From: Campylobacteraceae bacterium
GTDB lineage: Bacteria; Campylobacterota; Campylobacteria; Campylobacterales; Sulfurovaceae
NCBI GenBank assembly: GCA_027030605.1
Contig: JALVEV010000066.1
Location: forward strand, 1-13,852
Length of the DNA stretch: 13,852 bases
Direction of reading: 5' to 3'
The notes below the pieces were generated by a model. That model ran no database searches. It was not told the origin of the DNA and saw nothing but the letters and a program-made list of their open reading frames with translations. Below, in pieces: positions 1-6,596 of this stretch (positions are counted from its first letter, which is position 1; each line of letters starts with the position of its first letter). A program made the position numbers and the translations under genes.

Positions 1-10
1 GAGAGATGTT

Positions 11-36
11 GTAGGGGCGACCTCCGTGTCTGCCCA
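11..36. repeat. Dispersed palindromic repeat copy (partial or degenerate)
   Basis: GC-rich for this window. GGGCGAC at 15-21 can pair with GTCTGCCC at 28-35 around a six-base loop, with one bulged T at 31. The form (GTAGGGGC, short loop, GCCC) resembles small mobile palindromes scattered through many bacterial genomes; that is recalled, not searched. It lies just past the 3' end of the transglycosylase gene. Only one copy is visible, so its repeat status is inferred. Confidence 0.45.
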
Positions 37-49
37 TATTGGCACATTG

Positions 50-75
50 AAAAAATCTAGGGAAACCTCACCCTA
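50..75 (-). terminator. Possible weak intrinsic terminator of the mltB-like gene
   Basis: Read on the minus strand, a 5-bp stem TAGGG/CCCTA (71-75 with 58-62) overlaps the stop codon and is followed by six T residues (complement of A50-A55). The stem is short and the loop is eight bases, so the call is weak. The palindromic repeat just beyond could also help end transcription. Confidence 0.3.
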
Positions 76-1178
76 TCTCTCTTCTTCGGAGAGTGCAAAT
101 AAAATTTCCTAATATCTTTTAAATCTATCTCTTGGTTAGCTAAGTATATTTTTTTATCCTTTTTAGGAGCAGTTTGATACTTAGCTAAATATCTTTTCTT
201 AATCTTAGTTGCCAACTTATGAACAGCCATGGCATAGTAGTCACTATGGTTATAACGTGTAATAACATAGAAGTTTTTAGCTCCATACCAAAGCTCATCA
301 TAGTTTGCTTTTTGAAGTTTTATAAGCATGACTCTTTTTTTATAAGGGAAATGACCTCTTGGTTTAATACCTTTTAAATTATGTCGATGATACTTATGCT
401 TAATGCCAGTCTTCAAGCTATAGAATCGGTCTCCCTTATAGCTCACTCGTGTACCCACGGGTTCACCTTTTTCCCAACCATTCTTTTTAAAATAGTTAGC
501 AATACTCCCTATAGCATCCTCTGCTTTACTGAGGCGTATCTTTCCATCATTGTCAAAGTCAACAGCATAGTGTTTATAGTTGCTTGGCATAAATTGGGCT
601 AAACCAATAGCTCCAGAGCGTGAACCTTTAATAGCCCGTGGTTGAACTTGTTCTCTGTAACACATACGTAGAAACTCTTGTAGCTGATAACGGTAGAATT
701 TTTTACGTTTTCCTCCATTATCAAAAGCTAAATGAGTAAGAGAGTCAAAGACATAGTAGGTTCCACGGTTCTTACCAAAATAGCTCTCTATCCCAATAAT
801 TGCCGTAATATACTCAGGAGGAACACCATATATTTTATAGGCTTTTCGCAGAGTATGGTAGTGTTTAAACATAAACTCTGCCCCTAAATTGGTTTGGTTA
901 TGCTCTAAGTGCATTTGAGCATAGATATCCCATTTTCCTTTTGGTTTAGATTTCTGGTTAGAAGATTTTTTAACTTTTTTCTTGGATTTTTTTTGTGGAA
1001 TGTAGGGGGTTTTTCGTACATGTTTAAAGAGGTTATATAGGTAGTCTTTTTTGTAGTGATATCGGCTATGCATCTGTTCGATAAACCGCCTCACCTCTGC
1101 TTTTTTAGTGTAGTCAACTGCAAAGAGAGAGCTATGTGCCATAATAAGAAGTAAAAAAACTGCTATAAATTTATGCAA
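57..1178 (-). CDS. mltB: MltB-type lytic murein transglycosylase
   Basis: A 373-residue periplasmic enzyme predicted to cleave the MurNAc-GlcNAc bond of peptidoglycan and leave a 1,6-anhydro end. Residues 1-20 form a signal peptide ending SLFA without a lipobox Cys, so unlike E. coli MltB it is probably soluble. A Lys-rich linker (about 61-82) precedes the catalytic domain. GIESYFG at 129-135 supplies the catalytic Glu131, GAIGLAQFMPSNY at 189-201 is the family signature, and DFDNDGKIRL at 207-216 resembles the EF-hand-like calcium loop of MltB/Slt35. The start is TTG (1176-1178), chosen because AGGAG lies six bases upstream and the signal peptide begins there. It is the last gene of the leftward run. 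Family call is firm; the exact paralogue (MltB or a relative) is less so. Confidence 0.9.
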   Translation of the reverse strand: MHKFIAVFLLLIMAHSSLFAVDYTKKAEVRRFIEQMHSRYHYKKDYLYNLFKHVRKTPYIPQKKSKKKVKKSSNQKSKPKGKWDIYAQMHLEHNQTNLGAEFMFKHYHTLRKAYKIYGVPPEYITAIIGIESYFGKNRGTYYVFDSLTHLAFDNGGKRKKFYRYQLQEFLRMCYREQVQPRAIKGSRSGAIGLAQFMPSNYKHYAVDFDNDGKIRLSKAEDAIGSIANYFKKNGWEKGEPVGTRVSYKGDRFYSLKTGIKHKYHRHNLKGIKPRGHFPYKKRVMLIKLQKANYDELWYGAKNFYVITRYNHSDYYAMAVHKLATKIKKRYLAKYQTAPKKDKKIYLANQEIDLKDIRKFYLHSPKKRDRVRFP

Positions 1179-1209
1179 AATAGACTCCTTTTTGGGATTT
1201 TTTTTGCAA

Positions 1210-1215
1210 AGTATA
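1210..1215 (-). promoter_or_regulatory. Candidate -10 box for the mltB-like gene
   Basis: On the minus strand TATACT (5 of 6 to consensus) lies 31 bp before the TTG start, in the 96-bp gap after the lipoprotein-like gene. No good -35 is seen, which is common for housekeeping promoters in Campylobacterota. The rest of the gap is AT-rich with no clear terminator. Confidence 0.4.
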
Positions 1216-1274
1216 GCAGGTTTAATATAGTTTTAAAATATTTTTATTTATTAGTTTATGTTTTTAAGTTTTTT

Positions 1275-2033
1275 CTACTCTGAACAACTAGTGGAACTAC
1301 TCATCTCTTTTTCAAGCTCACTTTGTAAGAGAGTTCTCTCTTCACTTCCAGCTTTAATGGTTACATAAGGGTTAGCAAAGGTGTAGGTGGCTCCATTTAG
1401 CTTTAAAATTCCAGATTCAAGGTTCTCACTGTTATCTTGAGCTTCATATAGTTTTGCAACTGTTTCAAAGTCAAAATTTCCTGAAAAACATTTAGAGACT
1501 ACTCCTAGGTCTCCATCTATTGTACTCCAGTTTTCTTGGGAATCATCTTCAAAAATTAAACTATTTGAGGTTATTTTAGTTTTACCATCATCCATTGTTA
1601 AATTTTTAAATTGCATTTTAGTATGTTTTTCATCATCAGATTGTATCATAATCATGGTTCCATCAATGAGGGTATTTTCCTCTTTACACGAAGAGAAGGT
1701 AAAGGTAACAGAGTTAGATGACTCTACATAATTGAATGTAGCTGAGCCTCCATTACTACAAGTATTAGATTTAGTTTTTTGTAGTTTTGTTGAATTTGTT
1801 ACACTTATACTATTCATAGAACTACCTACAGAAGAGAAAGCCCCAAGTGCTTTGTAGTTCTCTTTTGCCTCACTAATATTTTTTGCTGTTTCTACTTTAG
1901 GTTTATCTTCTTTACTTGAATTTCCACCACATGCTGTAAAAATTAGTAGGGTTGAACCAATAAATAGTGGTGCTAATAATTTTGTCTGTTTTATAAAAAC
2001 TTCCTTAGAATAAGTTGTTAACAATTGTAACAT
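1275..2033 (-). CDS. Hypothetical lipoprotein, start uncertain
   Basis: I do not recognise a family. The chain has a hydrophobic segment (LLAPLFIGSTLLIFTAC) ending in a lipobox-like FTAC then GG, so it is probably lipid-anchored. After that comes a polar, Ser/Thr/Asn/Glu-rich domain of about 220 residues with four or five Cys, including paired ones suggesting disulfides. No enzyme motif is seen. The start is unclear. ATG at 2061-2063 overlaps the purT stop region, and ATG at 2031-2033 (used here) avoids the overlap, but neither has a ribosome site. The only good one, AAGGAAG at 2000-2006, sits five bases before an in-frame ATA (1992-1994) that would give the ideal signal peptide IKQTKLLAPLF. 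The gene directly follows purT and may share its transcript. Confidence 0.65.
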   Translation of the reverse strand: MLQLLTTYSKEVFIKQTKLLAPLFIGSTLLIFTACGGNSSKEDKPKVETAKNISEAKENYKALGAFSSVGSSMNSISVTNSTKLQKTKSNTCSNGGSATFNYVESSNSVTFTFSSCKEENTLIDGTMIMIQSDDEKHTKMQFKNLTMDDGKTKITSNSLIFEDDSQENWSTIDGDLGVVSKCFSGNFDFETVAKLYEAQDNSENLESGILKLNGATYTFANPYVTIKAGSEERTLLQSELEKEMSSSTSCSE

Positions 2034-2052
2034 ATAAAAATAAAACTTTAAA

Positions 2053-3219
2053 TTATTTATCATTTATATGTTCAACAATCTCCAAGGCTCTCTCTTTAGC
2101 CTTTTCAACATCATCATCTAACACTAAACTTACAGCCATACGTCGACCTACATGACTCTCAGGCTTTCCAAATACTCTTACAAAGGAGGTTTCAGTAAAT
2201 GCATTGTCAGGAATTTCAAGTATAGGGTTAGAACTCTCATTTTTAGCTTTGTAGGCTCCACAAGCACCTGCTCCATAAGTAGTATAGTTGAGTGGTAACC
2301 CTAGAACTGCTCTTATGTGTAGTGCAAATTGGCTTTGGCTTTGGGTCATAAGGGTTACCATTCCTGTGTCGTGTGGGCGTGGGCTAAGTTCAGAGAAGTA
2401 GACCTCTTCACCTTTAACAAAAAATTCAACACCAAAGATACCACGACCTCCAAGTCCATCTGTCACAGCTTTTGCAATCTCTTTAGCTCTGTTAAGGGCA
2501 GACTCACTCATGTTCATTGGTTGCCAAGATAAGATAAAGTCTCCATCTTTTTGCACATGACCAATAGGGTTACAAAAAACAGTACCTCTCTCATTACGAA
2601 CGGTCAAAAGCGTAATCTCATAGTCAAAAGGTATAAACTCTTCAACTATAAGTTCACTCGCGTCACCACGTGCCTCTTTTGCAATCTCCCAAGAGTTTTC
2701 AATATCTTCAGCTTTTTTTGCAATGCTTTGACCATGCCCTGATGAACTCATAACAGGCTTAATAACACAAGGGAAGCCCATCTCTTCACCAGCCTCTTTT
2801 AGCTCCTCTAAACTCTTAACAAATTTATATTTAGAGGTGGTGAGTCCTAGCTCTTCAGCAGCAAAAACACGAATGTTTTTACGGTTCATGGTTTTATTGA
2901 CAGCTTCAGCATTTGGGATAACATGGTATCCTTTTGCTTCTGCTTCAAAGAGAGCATCAATCGAGATAGCCTCAACCTCAGGCAAGATATAGGTAGGGTT
3001 CTCTTTTTCAATAAGTTCAACTACAGCACTCTTGTCTTGCATGTCAATAGCATAAGAACGGTTAGAGACTAAATGAGCAGGAGCATTTTCATATTTGTCA
3101 ACAGCAACAACTTCAATGCCCAATCTTTGAGCCTCTATTGCAACCTCTTTTCCAAGCTCTCCTGAGCCTAATAGCATAATTTTAATAGCATCTTTTTGTA
3201 ATGGAGTGGTAAATTTCAT
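2053..3219 (-). CDS. purT: Formate-dependent phosphoribosylglycinamide formyltransferase (GAR transformylase 2)
   Basis: A cytosolic ATP-grasp enzyme of 388 residues (E. coli PurT has 392). It makes formyl-GAR from GAR, formate and ATP, the folate-independent form of the third step of purine synthesis. Residues 12-25 (IKIMLLGSGELGKE) form the N-terminal nucleotide-fold loop. KPVMSSSGHGQS (154-165) is the ATP-grasp phosphate loop, VEEFI near 192-196 lies in the ATP site, and SELSPRPHDTGMVT (276-289) is the PurT/PurK metal- and substrate-binding signature. The C-terminal GRRMAVSL is also typical. AAGGA lies nine bases before the ATG. It is separated from glnB upstream by a terminator, so it should have its own promoter, and it is followed at once by the lipoprotein-like gene. 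Confidence 0.96.
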   Translation of the reverse strand: MKFTTPLQKDAIKIMLLGSGELGKEVAIEAQRLGIEVVAVDKYENAPAHLVSNRSYAIDMQDKSAVVELIEKENPTYILPEVEAISIDALFEAEAKGYHVIPNAEAVNKTMNRKNIRVFAAEELGLTTSKYKFVKSLEELKEAGEEMGFPCVIKPVMSSSGHGQSIAKKAEDIENSWEIAKEARGDASELIVEEFIPFDYEITLLTVRNERGTVFCNPIGHVQKDGDFILSWQPMNMSESALNRAKEIAKAVTDGLGGRGIFGVEFFVKGEEVYFSELSPRPHDTGMVTLMTQSQSQFALHIRAVLGLPLNYTTYGAGACGAYKAKNESSNPILEIPDNAFTETSFVRVFGKPESHVGRRMAVSLVLDDDVEKAKERALEIVEHINDK

Positions 3220-3249
3220 GAGGATATTTCCTTATATTTTAATGGTGTA

Positions 3250-3255
3250 ATTGTA
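3250..3255 (-). promoter_or_regulatory. Candidate -10 box for purT
   Basis: On the minus strand TACAAT (5 of 6) lies about 30 bp before the purT start, in the 142-bp gap downstream of the glnB terminator. No convincing -35 is visible. A purT promoter is expected here because the glnB terminator separates the two transcripts. No purine riboswitch fold was recognised. Confidence 0.35.
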
Positions 3256-3326
3256 TCGAATTAGGTTTTAGGTTTGGAGTAAAATAATATTTTCTTAGAG
3301 AGAGTTGTATTTGAGAAAAAAGAGAG

Positions 3327-3353
3327 AAAATAGGAACAGCAAGTTCCTATTTT
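3327..3353 (-). terminator. Intrinsic terminator of amtB-glnB
   Basis: An 11-bp perfect stem (3327-3337 with 3343-3353, AAAATAGGAAC/GTTCCTATTTT) around a five-base loop, nine bases beyond the glnB stop. On the minus strand it is followed by a pyrimidine- and T-rich tract. The A and T arms could also make it work in the other orientation. Confidence 0.8.
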
Positions 3354-3361
3354 TCTAAAGA

Positions 3362-3703
3362 TTAAAGAGCCTCTTCGTCAGTCTCACCTGTGCGTACTCT
3401 TACAACACTTGAGATGTCTGAGACAAAGATTTTACCATCACCAATTTTACCAGTGTGGGCAGCCTCTTTAATGGCATTAACAGCTGTGTCTGCAAACTCT
3501 TGTGAGCTTACTACAATCTCAATTTTAACTTTTGGAATAAACTCCACTACATATTCAGCTCCTCTATAAAGCTCTGAATGCCCTTGTTGTCGTCCATAAC
3601 CTTTAACTTCAGAGATAGTCATCCCCTCAATTCCAGCCTCTACCAGTGCCTCTTTTACATCTTCAAGTTTAAAAGGCTTGATGATTGCTTCAATTTTTTT
3701 CAT
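3362..3703 (-). CDS. glnB: PII nitrogen-regulatory protein (GlnB/GlnK type)
   Basis: A 113-residue PII trimer subunit that senses 2-oxoglutarate and ATP/ADP and signals nitrogen status. The T-loop carries YRGAEY with Tyr51, the usual uridylylation site, inside GHSELYRGAEYVVEF. TGKIGDGKIFV at 84-94 is the C-terminal PII signature, and RVRTGE near 102-107 is the conserved nucleotide-binding end. It follows amtB by 35 bp on the same strand, so its likely job is GlnK-like: binding AmtB and blocking the channel when ammonium is plentiful. The order amtB then glnB is the reverse of the usual glnK-amtB. AAAGGA stands before the ATG. Whether this organism uridylylates PII cannot be told here. Confidence 0.95.
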   Translation of the reverse strand: MKKIEAIIKPFKLEDVKEALVEAGIEGMTISEVKGYGRQQGHSELYRGAEYVVEFIPKVKIEIVVSSQEFADTAVNAIKEAAHTGKIGDGKIFVSDISSVVRVRTGETDEEAL

Positions 3704-3738
3704 ATCTATATCCTTTGAATTCTATTCAAGAATGAACC

Positions 3739-5049
3739 CTATAGGTTCATTCCTCTCTCACCATGAAGTGATTCGTCAAGACCAATCTCTTCACTCTCAG
3801 CATCAACTCTACCACCACCTGTAAGTGCAGATGCGATGAAGTAAACAATAACTGTACCAACCAGTGTCCATGCTCCAACAACAAGAACAGACTCTACTTG
3901 AACCATAAATTGTCCCATTCTATTACCAGACTCTTTAAGTGGACCATCCCAAAGTAAATCTTGGTCATTAAGAGCAAGAAGACCAGTCATCAACGCTCCC
4001 CAAAGACCTGCTAAGAAGTGAATACCAAATGCATCAAGAGAGTCATCGTATTTGAATATTTTCTTAAGACCAACAACACCAAAGAATCCAATTAGTGAAC
4101 CACCGATACCTACAATAAATGCTCCACCAACGCTTACAAAACCAGCAGCAGGAGTAATAGCAACTAGACCAGCTACAATACCAGAAGCAACACCAAGAAG
4201 AGTTGGTTTTTTGTAAACAATCCACTCAATTACCATCCATGCAACACCAGCAGCAGCTGTAGCGATGGTTGTTGTAAGTAAAGCCACACCTGCAACAGCA
4301 TTAGCACCAAAAGCAGAACCAGCATTAAATCCATACCAACCAAACCATAAAATAGCTGCACCAACAGCTGTAAGAATAATAGAGAAAGGTTTCATAGCAA
4401 CTTTGTTATAACCAGCTCTTTTTCCAACTAAGATAGCAAGAACAAGACCAGCTAAACCACCGTTCATGTGTACAACTGTACCACCAGCAAAGTCTAAAGC
4501 ACCCTCATCAAAAAGTAATGCACCATCTCCACCCCAAACCATGTGAGTAATTGGAGCATAAACAACAAGTCCCCAAATAGCTACAAAGATAATCCATGTA
4601 GAGAACTTCATACGCTCAATAACTGAACCAGAAGCAATTGCCACAGTAATAGCTGCAAAAGTACCTTGGAATGCAATAAATACAAACTCAGGGTAAGTTC
4701 CAGAGAGTGCTTTCCAATCTGTAGCAGAGAGAAGAATATTTCCAAAACCACCTATAAACTGTTGCATACCTGCTGAACTAGCTGTTCCAAATGCAAGTGA
4801 GTAACCTGCAACAATCCACATAACAAAAGCAACTACAAATGCACCCATAACCATTGTAAATGTGTTAAGAGCATTCTTACTTCGTGTCATACCTGCATAA
4901 AATAGTGCAAGACCAGCTGGAGTCATAAGTAATACAAATGCAGTTGAGACCATCATCCATGCAGTATCACCAGAATTGAGTTTGTCCTCAGCAAATGTAA
5001 GAACAGGTAGAGCTAACAGTGTTAGCAGTGCTAGAAATTTATTTTTCAT
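3739..5049 (-). CDS. amtB: Ammonium transporter Amt/MEP/Rh family
   Basis: A 436-residue inner-membrane ammonium channel, expected as a trimer with eleven transmembrane helices plus a cleaved signal peptide (1-20, ending LTFA). Pore residues of the family are visible: FQGTFAAITV carries the first Phe of the gate (Phe131), LDFAGGTVVH holds Asp186 and the first twin His (His194), GWYGFNAGSA surrounds the second gate Phe (Phe241), and DAFGIHFLAG holds the second twin His (His344). The acidic C-terminal tail (DAESEEIGLDESLHGERG) is the segment that contacts PII in E. coli. GGAG lies eight bases before the ATG. It heads the amtB-glnB operon and is divergent from the porin gene, with a shared regulatory motif upstream. 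Confidence 0.97.
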   Translation of the reverse strand: MKNKFLALLTLLALPVLTFAEDKLNSGDTAWMMVSTAFVLLMTPAGLALFYAGMTRSKNALNTFTMVMGAFVVAFVMWIVAGYSLAFGTASSAGMQQFIGGFGNILLSATDWKALSGTYPEFVFIAFQGTFAAITVAIASGSVIERMKFSTWIIFVAIWGLVVYAPITHMVWGGDGALLFDEGALDFAGGTVVHMNGGLAGLVLAILVGKRAGYNKVAMKPFSIILTAVGAAILWFGWYGFNAGSAFGANAVAGVALLTTTIATAAAGVAWMVIEWIVYKKPTLLGVASGIVAGLVAITPAAGFVSVGGAFIVGIGGSLIGFFGVVGLKKIFKYDDSLDAFGIHFLAGLWGALMTGLLALNDQDLLWDGPLKESGNRMGQFMVQVESVLVVGAWTLVGTVIVYFIASALTGGGRVDAESEEIGLDESLHGERGMNL

Positions 5050-5083
5050 AAACTTACTCCTTCATTTTTTTAATATCTTTATT

Positions 5084-5089
5084 AGTATA
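5084..5089 (-). promoter_or_regulatory. amtB promoter, -10 box
   Basis: Minus-strand TATACT (5 of 6), about 34 bp before the amtB ATG. Its upstream edge is exactly 35 bp from the shared 16-base motif at 5125-5140, the same spacing as at narK. That makes this the best -10 choice, although no consensus -35 is present. A -35 position would fall inside the dyad at 5100-5121. Confidence 0.6.
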
Positions 5090-5099
5090 GCTTTATTCT

Positions 5100-5121
5100 A
5101 ATAAAAAACCTGTTTTTTATT
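5100..5121. promoter_or_regulatory. Perfect dyad over the amtB -35 region (candidate operator)
   Basis: Two perfect 10-base arms, AATAAAAAAC and GTTTTTTATT, are separated by CT. The dyad covers the expected -35 region of amtB, so a dimeric repressor or activator could bind it. The A and T runs lower its statistical weight. No equivalent dyad is seen at narK. Confidence 0.4.
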
Positions 5122-5124
5122 GTA

Positions 5125-5140
5125 TAAAAAATAGACATTT
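5125..5140 (-). promoter_or_regulatory. Shared nitrogen-locus motif, amtB copy
   Basis: The plus strand reads TAAAAAATAGACATTT; the same 16 bases recur at 9742-9757 upstream of narK. Read toward amtB it is AAATGTCTATTTTTTA, ending 35 bp before the -10 box, so its centre is near -55. It is not palindromic. An activator site shared by the ammonium and nitrate uptake genes is inferred; the binding protein is unknown. Confidence 0.6.
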
Positions 5141-5164
5141 TAATCTAATTTTAGAACTCTCTTA

Positions 5165-5170
5165 TATAAT
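5165..5170 (+). promoter_or_regulatory. Candidate distal -10 box for the porin gene
   Basis: A perfect TATAAT on the plus strand, 24 bp past the shared motif. Transcription from here would give a leader of about 120 nt. No -35 consensus is seen. It may be chance in such AT-rich DNA. Confidence 0.3.
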
Positions 5171-5232
5171 AGTAAGCTTAAAATTAGGAGTAGCACGTTT
5201 TTTTATTTTTAGGAAAATTTAAGAGTATATCC

Positions 5233-5262
5233 TTGCAAAAATAAATCTTTTTATGTTATCAT
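5233..5262 (+). promoter_or_regulatory. Candidate proximal porin promoter
   Basis: TTGCAA at 5233-5238 and TATCAT at 5257-5262 are spaced 18 bp, about 33 bp before the start. The gene has a strong ribosome site (AAAAGGAG at 5281-5288, seven bases before the ATG), as expected for an abundant outer-membrane protein. Confidence 0.5.
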
Positions 5263-5295
5263 GGGTTTACAATTTCATATAAAAGGAGTAAATAA

Positions 5296-6513
5296 ATGAA
5301 GTTTACAAAATTAAGTTTAATCGCAGCGTTAGCTGTAACAACAGCAATGGCAGGTGATGCTAAAATCTCTGGAGATGTAAAAGTTTTCTATGGAACAACA
5401 GATGCAGGTAATGCAGATTTATTTAATAAAAATGGTGCAACTGGTGATGCATCAGTTAGTCTTGACTATACAAGAAGCCTTTCTGATATGGTTACTCTTA
5501 ATGCAGGTGCTACTTACCTTAGTACACTTGGTTTAGAGAATACATTAGTTTCTGGAACATGGGCTGCTCATGGTGGAGCAACTACTCCTCAAGGGGTTAA
5601 AGATAGAGCTTGGATTGATACTTTAAACGTAGTGGTTAAACCAATTGACAAAACAATGGTTGTTGTAGGTCGTCAAGCACTTGATACACCACTTGCATTT
5701 ACAGAAACATGGAATGTTGTTAACAATACATTCGACGCAGCTGTTGTAGTTGATAATCATATTGAAAATACTACTTTAGTAGGTGCATGGGTTGGTCGTG
5801 GTAACGGTCACAATGGTTTTGAAAATGTTAGTGGTGGTATGAGTAAATTTGGTGCATTAAATAAAGAACAAGAAAAAAAACTTGCTCTCAATGAAGGTGC
5901 ATATGCTGTCGCAGCTATTACTAAAGCTATTCCAAATACAACAGCTCAAGCATGGTTCTACAATGTAAGAAATGAAGCTAACGCATTTTGGCTTCAAGGT
6001 GATGTGGCTGCAACAAAAGAGCTCTCTGTAGGTCTTCAGTACTCTCAAATCTCTCCAAAAGGTGTAGTTGATGGTGCAGATGATACTAAAGCAGTTGCAG
6101 GTAAAGTAGGTTATAGTGTTTCAGGTATTGATTTAGCTGCTGCTTACTCTAAAGTAGATGATAAAGGTTTAGTATATATGGGTAACACTGCTACAGGTGG
6201 GGCACATAATGGTCAATCTAAACTCTATACAGAAGCATGGTGGAACTACGGTTTTGTTGGTCAAGCTGGTGCTAAAACAGCAATGGTTTCTGCAGGATAT
6301 GACCTTGGTGCAGCAAATTTAACTGCTCAATATACAACTGTTGCAAATGATATAAACAATGCTTATGAAATGGATGAAGTTACATTAACAGCTACAACAA
6401 AAGTTGGTCCATTTGATACAACTGTTGCATTAATTAATACAAAATCAGATAAAAATGAAGATATTGATGGAAACACTGTTCAAGTTTACTTAACAGCTCC
6501 ATTCTCACTTTAA
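5296..6513 (+). CDS. Outer-membrane porin of the Campylobacterota type
   Basis: A 405-residue beta-barrel protein. The signal peptide is MKFTKLSLIAALAVTTAMA, cleaved after AMA. The mature chain has no Cys after the signal, begins GDAKISGDVKVFYGT, and alternates polar and hydrophobic residues throughout, with typical strands such as KVGYSVSGIDLAAAYSKV. The end, VQVYLTAPFSL, is a closing strand but lacks the usual final aromatic residue (Phe is third from the end). It probably forms the general or anion-selective pore used by this group. It is divergent from amtB and shares its control region, so its expression may follow nitrogen supply; nitrate passage is a guess. Family resemblance is by overall character; no closer homologue is asserted. 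Confidence 0.85.
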   Translation: MKFTKLSLIAALAVTTAMAGDAKISGDVKVFYGTTDAGNADLFNKNGATGDASVSLDYTRSLSDMVTLNAGATYLSTLGLENTLVSGTWAAHGGATTPQGVKDRAWIDTLNVVVKPIDKTMVVVGRQALDTPLAFTETWNVVNNTFDAAVVVDNHIENTTLVGAWVGRGNGHNGFENVSGGMSKFGALNKEQEKKLALNEGAYAVAAITKAIPNTTAQAWFYNVRNEANAFWLQGDVAATKELSVGLQYSQISPKGVVDGADDTKAVAGKVGYSVSGIDLAAAYSKVDDKGLVYMGNTATGGAHNGQSKLYTEAWWNYGFVGQAGAKTAMVSAGYDLGAANLTAQYTTVANDINNAYEMDEVTLTATTKVGPFDTTVALINTKSDKNEDIDGNTVQVYLTAPFSL

Positions 6514-6527
6514 TCAGTGAGTTTAAA

Positions 6528-6550
6528 ACCATAAGTTTTTAACTTTTGGT
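6528..6550. terminator. Hairpin between the convergent porin and kinase genes
   Basis: ACCATAAGTT (6528-6537) pairs with AACTTTTGGT (6541-6550) with one T-T mismatch and a TTT loop. On the minus strand it is followed by TTTTAAA, so it may terminate the kinase transcript. The T tract is short. Confidence 0.4.
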
Positions 6551-6559
6551 TTCTCTTTC

Positions 6560-6596
6560 GCTTTCCACTTTTTTGTGGAAAGCCTCTCTTTTTTTT
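6560..6596 (+). terminator. Strong intrinsic terminator of the porin gene
   Basis: A perfect 9-bp stem, GCTTTCCAC (6560-6568) with GTGGAAAGC (6575-6583), around a T6 loop, followed by CTCTC and eight T residues. The T tract runs into the stop codon of the convergent kinase gene, so the two genes end about 80 bp apart with this hairpin between them. Confidence 0.85.

Noticed and set aside
40..53. TGGCACATTG as a sigma-54 -24/-12 promoter
   Set aside because: The -12 part does not fit, the distance to any start is wrong, and it lies at the edge of a repeat. No sigma-54 site was found before amtB or narK either.
381..602. Plus-strand frame of 73 residues, and similar frames at 2329, 2551, 5857, 8544, 9328, 12038 and 13391
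   Set aside because: All lie antisense or out of frame inside well-supported genes, with compositions that mirror those genes. They are shadows.
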